Part shown: positions 38,280-50,051 of the stretch, one piece after another
How positions within the stretch are numbered: the first letter of the stretch is position 1
Layout: each line of letters opens with the position of its first letter
Source: Tomocerus qinae
Taxonomy: Eukaryota > Arthropoda > Collembola > Entomobryomorpha > Tomoceridae
Assembly (NCBI GenBank): GCA_020055645.1
Contig: CM034546.1
Location: 71,362,001 to 71,426,000, forward strand
Length of the DNA stretch: 64,000 nt
Direction: 5' to 3'
Notes under the pieces: generated by a model
The model's database searches: none
What the model saw: only the letters and a program-made list of their open reading frames with translations
What the model was told of the DNA's origin: nothing
Program-made: the position numbers and the translations under genes

Positions 38280-39727
38280 ATGAAGTTTCACCATCTGATT
38301 TTGGTTGGACTTTCTTCTTGGGCTGTATCCGTATCCACACACTCACTAAAAATATTAACTGACTGTCCACCAGGTATAATCTTTATTATATTACTAACTT
38401 ATTTATTTTATTTAAAATCTATTAAAACTACAAGAATCACAATATTGTGTCGAAATTGTCCCATATTATACTTCAAAAAACAATTGGCTTCTCACAATGA
38501 GATTTTAATGACAATTCATATAGACATTTTCAATTAAATGTATTTGTCAATTTATACAGACACCAAAGGCGCCCCAGAAAAGAATCTCATCAACATAACG
38601 GAGTTGTACATTAAAGGATGCGACAAAAGTCCTTGTGTTTTGTACAAAACTGACTTCTTCGAAGCCAAAGTAAAGGCAACCATAAGTAATTCCAGTTTTT
38701 TTCTTTTTTTATAACCCCTGGTACCAGACCAGACTTTTTGTCATCTCGGTGTAGCCTAGGATTGAGAAATTACAAATTTTAGTCATATTATTATAATATT
38801 GTTATATTCACTACATCGTCCATTAAGGATGTAAAAGGCCTCAATTCAATTTTAGTTTGGCACAGTATTGGCCTCAATCCATTTTTTGTTTGGCACAGCA
38901 AAAGCCTTAATCCATATAACAACAAGGAATAAAAAAGGTAGGAGTACGATTTTTAAAAAGCAATCCTTTTTGGCTTTTTTACCTTTTTTGGTGTTGCAGC
39001 TTGCCCTACCTACTTCCATTTTACATGTAAATAAGGTAAAAATCGAGTACCGTTAAACAACAAATGGAGGGAGGCCATTTGTAGTGCCAAACAAAAAGTG
39101 GATTGAAGCCTTCGGCATCCTTAAGGGACTATATTTTATGTTACATACTTATATTATAATGGTAAGGTGAATTTGGTATGGTTATGTCACGTGTTATCAT
39201 TTGTCATTCTTCTACTATATTGACTTTATTAATATTACTGTTATTTTTTCTCATAATATTTCTAACTAAATGATTTTCATCATTAGATTTCACTGCCAAA
39301 GCAATTATCTTGTTGGCATTTGCCGTGACACCGTTAGGACCTATACAAGCAGTAAACGAAGATATATGTTATGAGATAACTGAAGGGTGTGATAATTTGA
39401 AGCCTGGACATGAAATACACATAACTGCTAAAAGAAGAATCAACGAATTGATCCCTCCTGTAAGTAGCTTTTCACCAACTCTGTATTAATGAACATGGGA
39501 AGGTGTGCCCCAAATTCATACTTCTACAAAACTATTTTTTATGCTAAAAAGATGACTGGATTTATAAATTACTCAATGTCAACTTTTAAATTTTTTAGTA
39601 CCGAGGAAAAGTTAGATTTATCGCCAAAGACGAAAAGGACAACCCTTTGTATTGCTGTGAAGTAACGGCTATTTTAAAAGAAAAGAATTTTGATTTGGGT
39701 GACATGCTTGAAGGCCTTGGAAAATAA
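38280..39727 (+). CDS. NPC2-like (ML domain) secreted protein, copy 3
   Basis: Exons 38280-38373, 38560-38685, 39287-39459, 39599-39727; 173 residues. Same cysteine layout as the others; the last exon has YCCEV for HCCEL, and exon 2 reads VLYKTDFFEAKV where the other copies have VMYKTDFYEARx. Intron 2 contains an inverted-repeat element (38818-39129) shared with copy 4. AATAAA lies at 39761-39766. Confidence 0.88.
38818..39129. mobile_element. Inverted-repeat element in intron 2 of NPC2-like copy 3
   Basis: 312 bp with ends GTCCATTAAGGATG and, reversed, GTCCCTTAAGGATG, then CCTCAAT / GGATTGAAGCC inside and T-rich CTTTTT runs. No clear target duplication. A homologous insert sits at the same place in copy 4. 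Confidence 0.7.
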
Positions 39728-40124
39728 GTAACAAGGTAAGCATCCAGCAGACATTGAAACAATAAAAAATGTTTATTTGCATCAAGTAATTTTATCGTAA
39801 TGGTAAACATAACACATCCGTATTAAAATTCTTAAAGGATTTGGCCGTTAATGCTTTTCCCCCTCGCGTCAAATACATGTACAGTGCGAATGTATTCCTC
39901 GACAAACCCTTTTTTTCCTATTCTTTATTTTATGCTGTATTAATGATGCTATTGTCTGTGAGTATCAATAAAGATTGTTAATAGCCGAAGAAATATTAAA
40001 AATTATTTTATTAATTTTAATTCTCATATTCCGGCATAAAAGAGTGATGTACAGTCTTCGAGCATATTATTCTCACAAAACAGTAGTTAGGAATCGTGTC
40101 ACCAGACAAAACTGGATTAGGAAA

Positions 40125-41569
40125 ATGAAGTTTCACCATCTGATTTTGGTTGGACTTTCTTCTTGGGCTGTATCAGTATCCACACACTCACCAAAAATAT
40201 TAACTGACTGTCCACCAGGTATAATATTTATCATATTACGTATTTATTTTATTTGAAATCTATTAAAACTACAAGAATCACAATTTTGTGCCGAAATTGT
40301 CCCATATTATACTTCAATAAACAGTTGGCTTATTACAATGAGATTTTAGTGACATATAGGCATTTTCAATTAAATGTAATTATTAATTTTACAGACACCA
40401 AAGGCGCCCCAGAAAAGAATCTCATCACCATAACGGATTTGCACATTAAAGGATGCGACAAAAGTCCTTGTGTTATGTACAAAACTGACTTCTACGAAGC
40501 CCGCATAAATGCAACCATAAGTATTTCCAGCTTTTTCTTATTGTGTAACCCCCGGTACCAGACCAGACTTTTATTGTTATCTCGGTGTTGTCTAGGATTG
40601 AGAAATTACAAACTTTAGTCATTCGTCCCTTAAGGATGCAAAAGGCCTCAATCCAAATAACAACAGGGAACAAAAATGGTCTTTTTTGCCTTTTACCTTT
40701 TTTATAAAAAAGATAGGAGTACGATTGTTAAAAACAGTACTTTTTGCCTTTTTACCTTTTTTGATGTAGCAGCTTGTCCCATTTACTTCCAATTTACATG
40801 TAAATAAGGTAAAAATGACTTTCTGCCTTTTTTGTAAAAATGCTATATCTTTTTTGTTCCCTGTATAACAATAAATGGAGGGAGGCCATTTGCAGTGCAA
40901 ATAACAAAAAGTGAGGCATTTGGCATCCTTAAGTGATGATATGTTATTTTATGTTACATACTTATATAATGGTTAGGTGAATTAGGGCGTGGGTATGATT
41001 ATGGTTATGTCATTCCGTACGTATGGTTACACGTATTATCATTCATTATTCTTCTACTATATTGACTTTATTAACATTACTGTTATTTTTTCTCCTAATG
41101 TTTCTAACTAAATCATTTTTATCATTAGATTTCACCGCCAAAGCAATGTTCATGTCGGTATTTGCCCTGACACCGTTAGGACCTTTACAAGCATTAAACG
41201 AAGATATATGTTATAGGATAACTGAAGGGTGTGATAATTTGAAGCCTGGTCATGAAATACACATAAATACTAAAAAAAGAATCGACGAATGGATCCCTCC
41301 TGTAAGTAGCTTTTCACCAAATTTGTATTAATAAACATGGGAAGGTGTGCCTCAAATTGATACTTCTACAAAACTATTTTTTATACTAAGAAGATGACTG
41401 GATTTATTAATTACTCAATGTCAACTTTTAAAATGTTTAGTACCGAGGAAAAGTTAGATTTATCGTGAGAGACGAAAAGGACAATCCTCTGCATTGCTGT
41501 GAATTAACGGCTATTTTAAAAGAAAAGAATTTTGATTTGGGTGACATGCTTGAAGGTCTGGGAAGATAA
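40125..41569 (+). CDS. NPC2-like (ML domain) secreted protein, copy 4
   Basis: Exons 40125-40218, 40395-40520, 41129-41301, 41441-41569; 173 residues, closest to copy 3. Signal peptide and all seven cysteines are present, with HCCEL at the end. The exon 2 donor is GTATTT rather than GTAATT. Intron 2 has the element shared with copy 3 (40625-40933). No stop or frameshift in any copy, so all four genes may be active. Confidence 0.88.
40625..40933. mobile_element. Inverted-repeat element in intron 2 of NPC2-like copy 4
   Basis: 309 bp, homologous to 38818-39129: left tip GTCCCTTAAGGATGC, right end GGCATCCTTAAG. The flanks also match those in copy 3, so this is one ancestral insertion duplicated with its gene. 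Confidence 0.7.
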
Positions 41570-43544
41570 TAAATAAGGTAAGGCATCCAACAAACATCAC
41601 AACACTAAGAAATGTTATTTGCATGAAGTATTTTTCATTATACATCGGTCTTAATTAAGAATCCGAGAAAATGTGACCGTTATTGAAATTGGAGTACTTA
41701 CAAATATAGCTGATAATTTTGTTATATTATATCGCGCAAAGATAATAAAACGCTGCTGTACTCTCCAAAAAATAATATTTTCCTTGATTATTTAGTTTAT
41801 AGCTGTATATAATTAGTGTTAATTAAAATTTTTAAGAATGACGTTCAAGTTCAATAATATTATCATAGACGTTACGTATTCTTTAACGATGTATTGTGTT
41901 TTGATGATTATTGTCATACATATCGGTTACTGCGTCAGCACAATACGTCACAGTCTGTCATCCTAATTTGGAATACAACTTAATACTCAGAATGTAATTC
42001 CCCTCTTACTCTGTTGTAATACCCTTCCGTCGTACTTTCTCCCAGTTTAAAGCTGCATATTAACTCGTGTGGCCCACAAATGACATTAGTATGGGGAAGT
42101 TTTTAACAAATAGATGACTTTGTATAGTCTGTTCTGACTTATTCATGAATGTTATGGAAAGATAGCAAATATACACATTATCAATTTTAAGTCTGACTGA
42201 AAAGTAAGAGCAACGTAATTAACATATCAATTAATTGGCCGACCTATATTTATATATAAATACGACAATACGAATAGTGATACTTTTTGCTACATGTTAT
42301 CTTTGAGTCGCTGGGTTACATTTCGACAAGGAGGTAGGACAGCGAATAAAACCAGATCTGCTAAAAACCTCAAAGATCTCTATGACGACGACAATAAGTT
42401 AACACCACTCATAGTTTCTGGCTCGGCGAGCCAGGCTGGCTCGATTTTTCGGCGAGCCCAGCCGAGCCATTTTGCAGGCCTGGCTCGGCTCGGCTCGCTG
42501 AAATTTTTTATGGCCCTTGCTCGGCTCGGCTCGCTGAAATTTTTTTAAGGACCTGGCTCGGCTCGGCTCGCCGTATTGGATGATGTGGCTCGGCTGGCCG
42601 GCTCGCTCAAAAACTATTTCCCGACAATTTTATTTTAAACCTACAGGCTTCTTAACCATTGAAGTGGCTCGATTTTTTAGCGAACCGAGCCGAGCCGAGT
42701 CATGGACCCGGCTCGGCTCGGTCGAAATTTTTTGAGGGTCTGGCTCGGCTCGCTCAATGTTATTGGAGGTCAGTGGCTCGGCTCGGCTCGCTGACCTAAA
42801 CTAGCATGTCTGGTTAACACTAATCACATACGTTGACATTTTGGTCTCAGATATAATTACTACTATTTATTATCATGACTATAATATTTTATATTCCCAT
42901 TACTTAGCTTTAAGTTCCTGTAATTATCATTACTGACATTGACCTGTTGCTTAAATTAACTACATTGCATTCAAAATCGAATAAAAATGTAACATTATTA
43001 CTTACCAATGTCGAATGTAACCAACTTAATGCCCCTCCGTTGTACTTATACTATTATTTTCCCTTGATAAAAATGTTATGTATCCGTAGTTAGTAGTAAA
43101 GTGCAAGCATGTGTATTAGTAAGCCCTATATGGGGAGGCAGTACAACCGAGGGATATGTTAATTTATTTATGTTATTGAGATACTGTGTCAATTAAATTG
43201 AAGTTCAATGAATAACGCACTGATGAGGATTTCCACATAAATTTTGTGTATCATTACAATATGAGACAGGGCTGATTTGCCGCTGGGAGTATACATTTAC
43301 ATGGGTAGGATTATTTCACTATATAAGAAGACTTAGAAATGAAAACTCATTGCTAATGTAAAATACATCACATGGGTAATAATATAATAATAATTTCCCA
43401 AAAGTTGATTGACTGTATTTCCAATAGTTATAAACATTAAAACCACACATATCACAAATTAGATGATTTGAGGCTTTACGGCATATATTATAGCATTTTT
43501 AATGTCAATAGCTCAGAGGGTCCATAGTCACTGAAGTTTAGCAT
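41570..43544. other. Intergenic, downstream of the NPC2-like array
   Basis: AT-rich spacer with one GC-rich inserted element (42406-42812). No gene supported; the frame 42294-42548 reads mostly through the element. Confidence 0.55.
42406..42812. mobile_element. GC-rich foldback element with 8-bp target duplication
   Basis: 407-bp insert flanked by GTTAACAC (42398-42405 and 42813-42820). The tips are CACTCATAGTTT and, reversed, CAGACATGCTAGTTT. The interior is dense in GGCTCGGCTCGGCTCGC and its complement, often followed by TGAAATTTTTT. Its base composition is quite unlike the surroundings. Confidence 0.85.
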
Positions 43545-43616
43545 ATGGCCCAGAAAATACTAGTGCTAATTTTGATACCGATCATTGTGTACACATCCTG
43601 TTGTCATGGGCAATTA

Positions 43617-43773
43617 ATGTTTTCGATAATGTACCCCATAGCAGTTTACCCGAAGTCCACTATTAGCAAAGGGCCTTTGTCGGGTAATCTCGGAAGGCAT
43701 CCTACAAAGGCACAATGCGTGTGGTGGACGTCGGGTAAACTGCTTTGGGGTACATTATCAATATCAAAAACAT
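43617..43773. repeat. Long hairpin (inverted repeat)
   Basis: Arm 43617-43660 pairs with 43724-43773 (core GATAATGTACCCC ... GGGGTACATTATC and CAGTTTACCCGA ... TCGGGTAAACTG) with two mismatches and one 6-base gap. Pairing continues partly into the loop. It lies within a 76-codon frame (43545-43775) that opens with a signal-peptide-like leader (MAQKILVLILIPIIVYTS), but the frame behind the leader is just the hairpin. Confidence 0.8.
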
Positions 43774-43800
43774 AAATGGCTATGCTAAGCTTTTTTTTCG

Positions 43801-45217
43801 CTACAAATTCGAGGAAGATAGGAGAAGGGATGTTACAATGTTGAGCCCCGCATCAAGGCAATCCAAAGTGTGCTTGGATTTCACCACGTGGAAAACTCCA
43901 TATCGAACCCCAAAGGCAGCTGTGCTCGCAATCATTCGTTTACAATATTTCTTATTATGACTATTGCCTGATAATTCCATTTGTAACTCATTCAGAGTGT
44001 CCAATGAACTTTTGTAGCACATTGAACACAAGAACAATATGAGAATGATACCAATCGCCGTTGTACTCACTATATTGAGTAGCACAAGTATATTTCCTAC
44101 TTCCTCTGAATTTTGCCTGATAAGAGCAAACATAGCAACCGATGACATAATCACCTCCAAGTATATAAAATATGGGATAAATGATCTGACAAGACAATCA
44201 TTGAATAATATATTTAAAATGCGTAATCCATTGAATGTCCTGATTTTTTCCTCCAGAGACGCATCGCTTTTTCTAAAAACCAATTTAATTATAAATTTAA
44301 AATCCAAAATGGTGTAGAAATATTCCCAAAATGCAAATACCTTATCATCTGCAAATATGAGCAAGTTCTCGTTGAATATATAATCGTCAAATCAGCAAGG
44401 ACAGTCAATAAAACAACGCATGGGGCAGATACCACCCAACATTGTACGAACGTCACCGAGTTTTCCAAATAGTTTAGATGGAATAACTCTTTTATTCTTT
44501 CTGCAACAATATGTTTTCCCAGAACGATATAGAATACTAAATACATCATAAGCATAATGCAGCCGGTGTAGCTTCCTATTAGCCATTTTGACATAAGAAC
44601 TTCCCAGTAAACGAAGGTTTTGACGCTTGCTTCTTGCCAACCTTGAAAATTCCACGGTTATAAAATAATTCTACTTAATATTTTTTTAATTTTATTTAAT
44701 TTACTTTTTAATTTTTATTCTACATAATATATATTACTATCTTAAAATGAACAATAGTCGTCAAAGTGATTTTAGTTCATTTACCTTTGATTAAAATTGG
44801 GTAGCCATTTAGACTGATTTGATTGAAGACATATGCAATTTCAGATGATTTTGTCAGAAAATTAGAAACTGTACTTTCAGTTAATATGTAAGCCAGCAGA
44901 CAAAGTAAAATAAAAACAGCTTCGATATTAATATTCTCTCCGGAGCGGAAGAATATAGCAAATTGTGTCGCTTCGTAAACGATTAAAGCCCATAGAAGAT
45001 ATTTTTGTACCTTTAGAATTTGTGCTTGTGAAATACTCGAAAATGTTTTCGTAGATTTATCATATTTAATTGGAATGTATCCGAATGAGATATTGAAATA
45101 AAATCCAATCCAATCTAAAATTTCATTTCCAGAATAGTTTTTTGGGTTGGGGATGACGCTGGATAGTACTTTGCTTAACACATTTTTGAAACTAGAGACA
45201 AGGTTGATGCTTTTCAT
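43801..45217 (-). CDS. Multi-pass membrane receptor-like protein (gustatory-receptor-like), copy B
   Basis: Three exons on the minus strand: 45217-44785, 44641-44341, 44272-43801; 401 residues. A clear paralogue of 27707-29303: shared blocks are LDWIGFYFN, YEATQF, FRSGENIN, KHIVAE, IYSTRTC, TFNGLRILN and AFGVRYGVF. The intron phases (1, 2) and the 472-bp last exon are the same. It lacks about 26 residues at the N-terminus and elsewhere relative to copy A. The paralogue supports the whole gene model; the exact receptor family is not certain. Confidence 0.72.
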
Positions 45218-47475
45218 GGGGAAAATGAATTCGTAACTCTGTACAACCTAAAATAGTCAATTATTGGCACTTAAAGAATAATTGAAACTCCAAACTTCTA
45301 AAACGTGTTTAGTTTACTTTTAAGTTGGTGGAAAATGTTATTAGAAATCTGGACTTACTATATAAGTTCGATTCAGATGATGGAGATTATTGCTACGACA
45401 GTTTTACTATAACTGCTTTTAAATTTAGGAGCCTTCTTCCATTTCAAGCAGTAAAACTCTACTAATTTCCGAACTGAGCTCTATACTTTGTCTCTATATA
45501 CCCATACCAATTCATTAAATTATAAATCATGCCTTTTTTGTAAGGTGCCATTATTACTTATTTCTGTGTGTGTCGGTTTGTCTCGTCACCACTCCACCAA
45601 AGTAAATTAATCATTGCCAACCGTTAAAGTAAATGACAACCAATTTTGAACGTCTGTTATTGTCTTGGAAGTGAGCATATTATTTAGTATTCATAATCCA
45701 TATAGTAAATTATGTATAAAATCTACATTTTATCCCACTTACAAATACAAGTGAACTAAAAGGAAGAAATGAAAAGAAAACTTTGGATATTGTCAGTGCA
45801 TTAAAATCCAATTGTTTTTAACAAGAATGACAGAAAGGTTAAAAGCCGATCACCGTTATTTCGGATAATATTCTTCACTTTAAGATAAACACGGTGCTAC
45901 GTATGATTTTGATAGTATAACCAAAGTATAACCAAAGTATGACGATTGTTTACGCTGTGTACTGCATTGCATTACTGCCATAATATCTCACATTTTTCTT
46001 TTGAAATAGTAAATATACTAATAAATCCAACGAGGTAGTGACTTAAGATATTGACGCTGGCTGTTAAAGAGGATAATTCTCATGGTTTTAGCCTATTCAA
46101 GTTCAAATAATGGGATATTCAAGATCAACCATTTCGCAAGACAAAATAGTCTAGACAGACATGAATAAATATGTTAAATACCAATTGATTATATAGAAGC
46201 GGAAATAGACAAAGTGAAGTATATAATTTAATATGCCAAGTATAACTACTTCTTTTCTTATAATATTATAGAAGGTTTGGCAATGACCATGCTATAATTC
46301 TTATAAAATATTGATAAATCTGAATCTTATAGCGTTGAATGGGTTAATATTTCATCCTCCCTTTTCAAGTACAAATCTAATATTTAATGCTCGTGTGGCT
46401 ATTAACATACAAACTGAATAAATATAACACTTTCAAATTGTGTCTATATCTGTGACTTTAGAAGGAATGAGCAGTTGTTCCTGCATCGTAGAAAGAAAAC
46501 TGTCGTCGATTTTCAAATTTTTTCAGGGCAATTCTCGAAAGAATTGTACGAGTGAAGTATATACAGACATGTAAGCATGCATTCATGCATGTGCTTCATG
46601 AAGAACTAATCACCACTATATTTAAGGAATGTAAGAGCCAAGACTAAGACAACTATCCAATTCTAATTAAGATTTAACACACTAAACATATTGCCATATA
46701 CAGAGATGTGCCTAACATAGGTATTTATCGCAAAGTGTATGATGGTTTTGGGTACATATCCAGGTATTTAACTGTAATACTACTACACAACAGACACTTG
46801 ACGAAGCTACTGCTTTTTTGCATGTCGTCATTTACAAGGGGACATAAGCATTAAATTAAATCATTACCTATACGTTGTTTTTAAGTTGACCATATAGTGG
46901 ACAGGTAAATAACTGCAAGCATGAAATGCACAATACAAAATTTAAAGCACAAAATGAATAATACCTTCTTCAAAAAATTATATTGCTAAATACCTACAGG
47001 ACTGGTTGTAAGAAATACTTCTTAAGCATAATATAAGCTATTTTATGCCTTGACGTCGAAAGAAATTAATGAATCAATAAATAGTTATGTTGCCCTTGAA
47101 TTTCGTTCATAAAATTATTTATTATGCAATTAAAACTGCTTACATCTTTCTTACTACACTCTGATCCAGCCGTGTTAGTAAAATTAAAGACTTCATATCC
47201 ACGGCATCAAAGAATATAATTTTGAATATCCGCTTACATAATAAGTTTTCTTGGCTGTTGCACAGCTAATAAAGGGTGAGTTGTCCATATCTTGAGAAAT
47301 ACTCAATGGCCTATGGAGACGATAGTTAAAATATAAAATTCAGATATTGCTGCCCACATACAGTAATTTTTGGTATTCCTTTCTTATTTCCAACTTACAG
47401 TACAGGTACACAAATACACTGAGAGTTTCGAGCTGTAATAAGCAATTTAAAAGGTTGAAATTGTCTACTCAAAAA
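45218..47475. other. Intergenic
   Basis: AT-rich, about 2.3 kb. I see no gene, clear repeat or RNA in it. Confidence 0.5.
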
Positions 47476-47873
47476 ATGCGTGGGATATTTACGATTTGTC
47501 TTTTGCTTTGCTTTTTAACTGTGATATTCCAAAAAGGAGAATGTGGTAAGTAAATGGAATTCTAATTGTGGGCCAGAGCCATTAGGTAATCACTACAATA
47601 GAATGATAAATAATTTTCTTCTAATATATTATAATGAACGAATGAAGGCTTGGAAAATTTGGACGAGTCAGTATCACGAGCCAAACGAAGTGCAGCTGTA
47701 AGTATATACAAATCTAAGTCTTCCTAATTGGGAACATCTCTTTACAATTTTAAATTTTATTCCAGTGTTCGAAAGAGGGATGGCCGTGTAACCAAGACAG
47801 TGATTGTTGCTGGCCTCGCTATGCCCAAGGGGTATTGTGTGCCTTTGGAATCTGCCATGTCACAGTTGAATGA
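47476..47873 (+). CDS. Secreted knottin-like cysteine-rich peptide, copy 1
   Basis: Exons 47476-47545, 47648-47697, 47766-47873; a 75-residue precursor. Exon 1 is a signal peptide, exon 2 a propeptide with a dibasic RAKR site, and exon 3 a mature six-Cys domain with spacing C-x6-C-x5-CC-x9-C-x4-C, which is the inhibitor-cystine-knot pattern. Peptides of this shape serve as ion-channel ligands, protease inhibitors, antimicrobial peptides or hormones; nothing here decides which. One exon per functional part, as in many such genes. Paralogue at 48750. Confidence 0.75.
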
Positions 47874-48749
47874 ATTTTCTAAATATATTTTATTTTGAAT
47901 GAATGGCAATCAATACCTATGAAAAATATGGTTTGTGACCGTAAATTAATTATAATTAATGCCTTCCAAACAAAGATTCAAAGATATAATGTAGTGCATC
48001 ATATTAAGCACCGAGAATCTCTTGCAACCTGGTTGCAATGGGAATCGAAGTTTCTTTGCAACCACAACAAGAAGGCCTTTGCAACCACTTTGCTTTTGCT
48101 GTGGGCATCAGAATGCAAATTTGGAAATCATTTTTTTATGGATGTCAAAGGAAAAAGATTTTCAGGTTTCCGAAAAATGTTTTTGGCCTAAGCTGGAAGT
48201 TTGGAAATTTTGGTCAAAATTTTCTAATTTTGTAAAATGGTCGTGGCTTATGTTTCTCTGAAAATTTAAATATTTTCGATGCCGAAATCGATATAATATT
48301 TTAGATATTCGTCGTAAAAGAATAATTGCCGATTAACTACTATGTATGTACTACGTATGCATGTAATACTAACGCACCATTAATAAAATTCTAATAAATT
48401 CAATTACACGTGTGAACAAACAAAATTTTTCTCTTCTCCAATGTCACTATTAAACTCTATTGAATTTATTTAACAATAACATTCTTTTCCATTTAATTAT
48501 GATTTTATGGTGACTCTGACTCTTACTTTTATGGTTATTCTGAAATACATGATTACAAAATGAATAATTTTGTCTTTATAGAATTAGGGGATGAATAGAC
48601 AAAAGAGAGACGGCTAAAATTTAGATACCTATTAACATAATACAAAGGCGGATACAGTATATTATTATATTATATACTATATAGTCTACATCAGTGATTT
48701 GTAGAGTTTCAAGAAGGCATAAAAACAAGTAAAGAACAGAAATAGAAAC
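47874..48749. other. Spacer between the two knottin-like genes
   Basis: AT-rich; overlapping short frames at 47895-48261 have no family features. Confidence 0.5.
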
Positions 48750-49215
48750 ATGCGTGGAATATTTACATTATATCTTCTTGGTTGTGTATTAGCCATGGTG
48801 ACATTCCAAGAAGGAGATTGTGGTAAGGCAACTAAAACCTATATAATTCTAGCAATTTGGGAGTCTGATACGTGATTCACTAAATACCTACTGTAATATT
48901 ATGTCATTGACATTTGATTTAACATCGTATTAGAAAACCAAAAATGTTAAGTTTCAGTGGGCGTTAACGAAGGTCGGCCTTATCATGAGTCGTCAGCATT
49001 ACGAGTCCAACGCGATGCACCTGGAGTAAGTCCTTATGAAATGCCAAAACTGTTTGTAACTGAAATAATTTTTTTGAAACTGTAAATTATTCTGCCTCCA
49101 GTGCTCCCAAAATGCTATGCCGTGTATGAAAGACAGTGATTGCTGCCCGTCTTCTGAAGCTTCTGCTCGAAGGGTAATTTGTGGCGCTGGAACATGTCAT
49201 GTCTATTTGGAATAA
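48750..49215 (+). CDS. Secreted knottin-like cysteine-rich peptide, copy 2
   Basis: Exons 48750-48822, 48958-49025, 49102-49215; an 84-residue precursor with the same layout as 47476-47873. The signal peptides start alike (MRGIFT) and the leaders end alike (GEC-G / GDC-G at the first splice). Mature domain spacing is C-x6-C-x5-CC-x11-C-x4-C. The propeptide has QRD rather than the dibasic site of copy 1. The inter-cysteine loops have diverged while the KDSD/QDSD-CC core and the CHV end are kept. Role unknown. Confidence 0.75.
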
Positions 49216-50051
49216 GTTGTCGGACCACATTTAAATTTAAAAGATTAACAAAAATGTAAGGATTTGTAATTTCAAGTCTGACTAAATATTTTAATGCAAT
49301 AACTGTAAAATTATCTCATGTAAGTCGCTTAACTTTCAATTAATGGAAAACATTTATTTAAATATATTCTATAAAAGAAAGAATCCAAATCTGGGACGTT
49401 TATAAATAGTTGTGAGATCTGCTAAGTGTGATTTCCTTTTAAATAAAGATTTTTTGTATAACATTCACAGAATTTGGTATTAAACATTTTTTAATTTGAA
49501 CAAATTGCATAAAATAGATCGTTTAGTGAATCTCACAAAACTTTTACAGATTTAGTAAAATAATAAAAACAATAAAATACATAGGACAAATAGTGCTGCC
49601 TAAATGTTCACTTGATCAATAACCAGAACAAATAAAATTGTAAACCTATTAATAATCATTTCTTAGCGCTTAATAAATATTTGTATCAACTATCACTTAA
49701 ATTAGATATAATATAGATTACTATAGATAGCTGCAGAATGTTTTACTTTTGTCTATATTCCTAGTTAAAATAAAAATATAATTTATAAAAATACAAAAGT
49801 AAAAACAATAAATGTACATAATATATGCATAAAAATGCAAATGTGAATTTAAGTAATATAGTAAAATAGGTATATAATATAATATATAATATATAATAGG
49901 TAAAATATATAATATAATATATAATAAGTAAATATAACTAGTACTTGTATAAATTAAAACCAGTGTCTCTACAATTAATAATAATTATAACAAAAGCGTA
50001 CCTATACGCTAAAAATTAACATACCTATAGCTACTATATTTTATCCATAAT
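49216..50051. other. AT-rich spacer
   Basis: 3' flanks of two convergent genes, very AT-rich, with a TATAATATA simple repeat at about 49859-49926. Confidence 0.6.
49859..49926. repeat. TATAATATA simple repeat
   Basis: Near-tandem (TATAATA)n interrupted by AGGTAAAA; it looks like an expanded AT microsatellite. Confidence 0.7.

Noticed and set aside
42294-42548. 84-codon open frame rich in Ala/Arg/Ser/Leu repeats
   Set aside because: It reads through the GC-rich foldback element and has no independent coding evidence.
43545-43775. Small secreted peptide with a signal-like leader
   Set aside because: All sequence after the leader is the hairpin; no cysteine frame, intron or homologue supports a gene.
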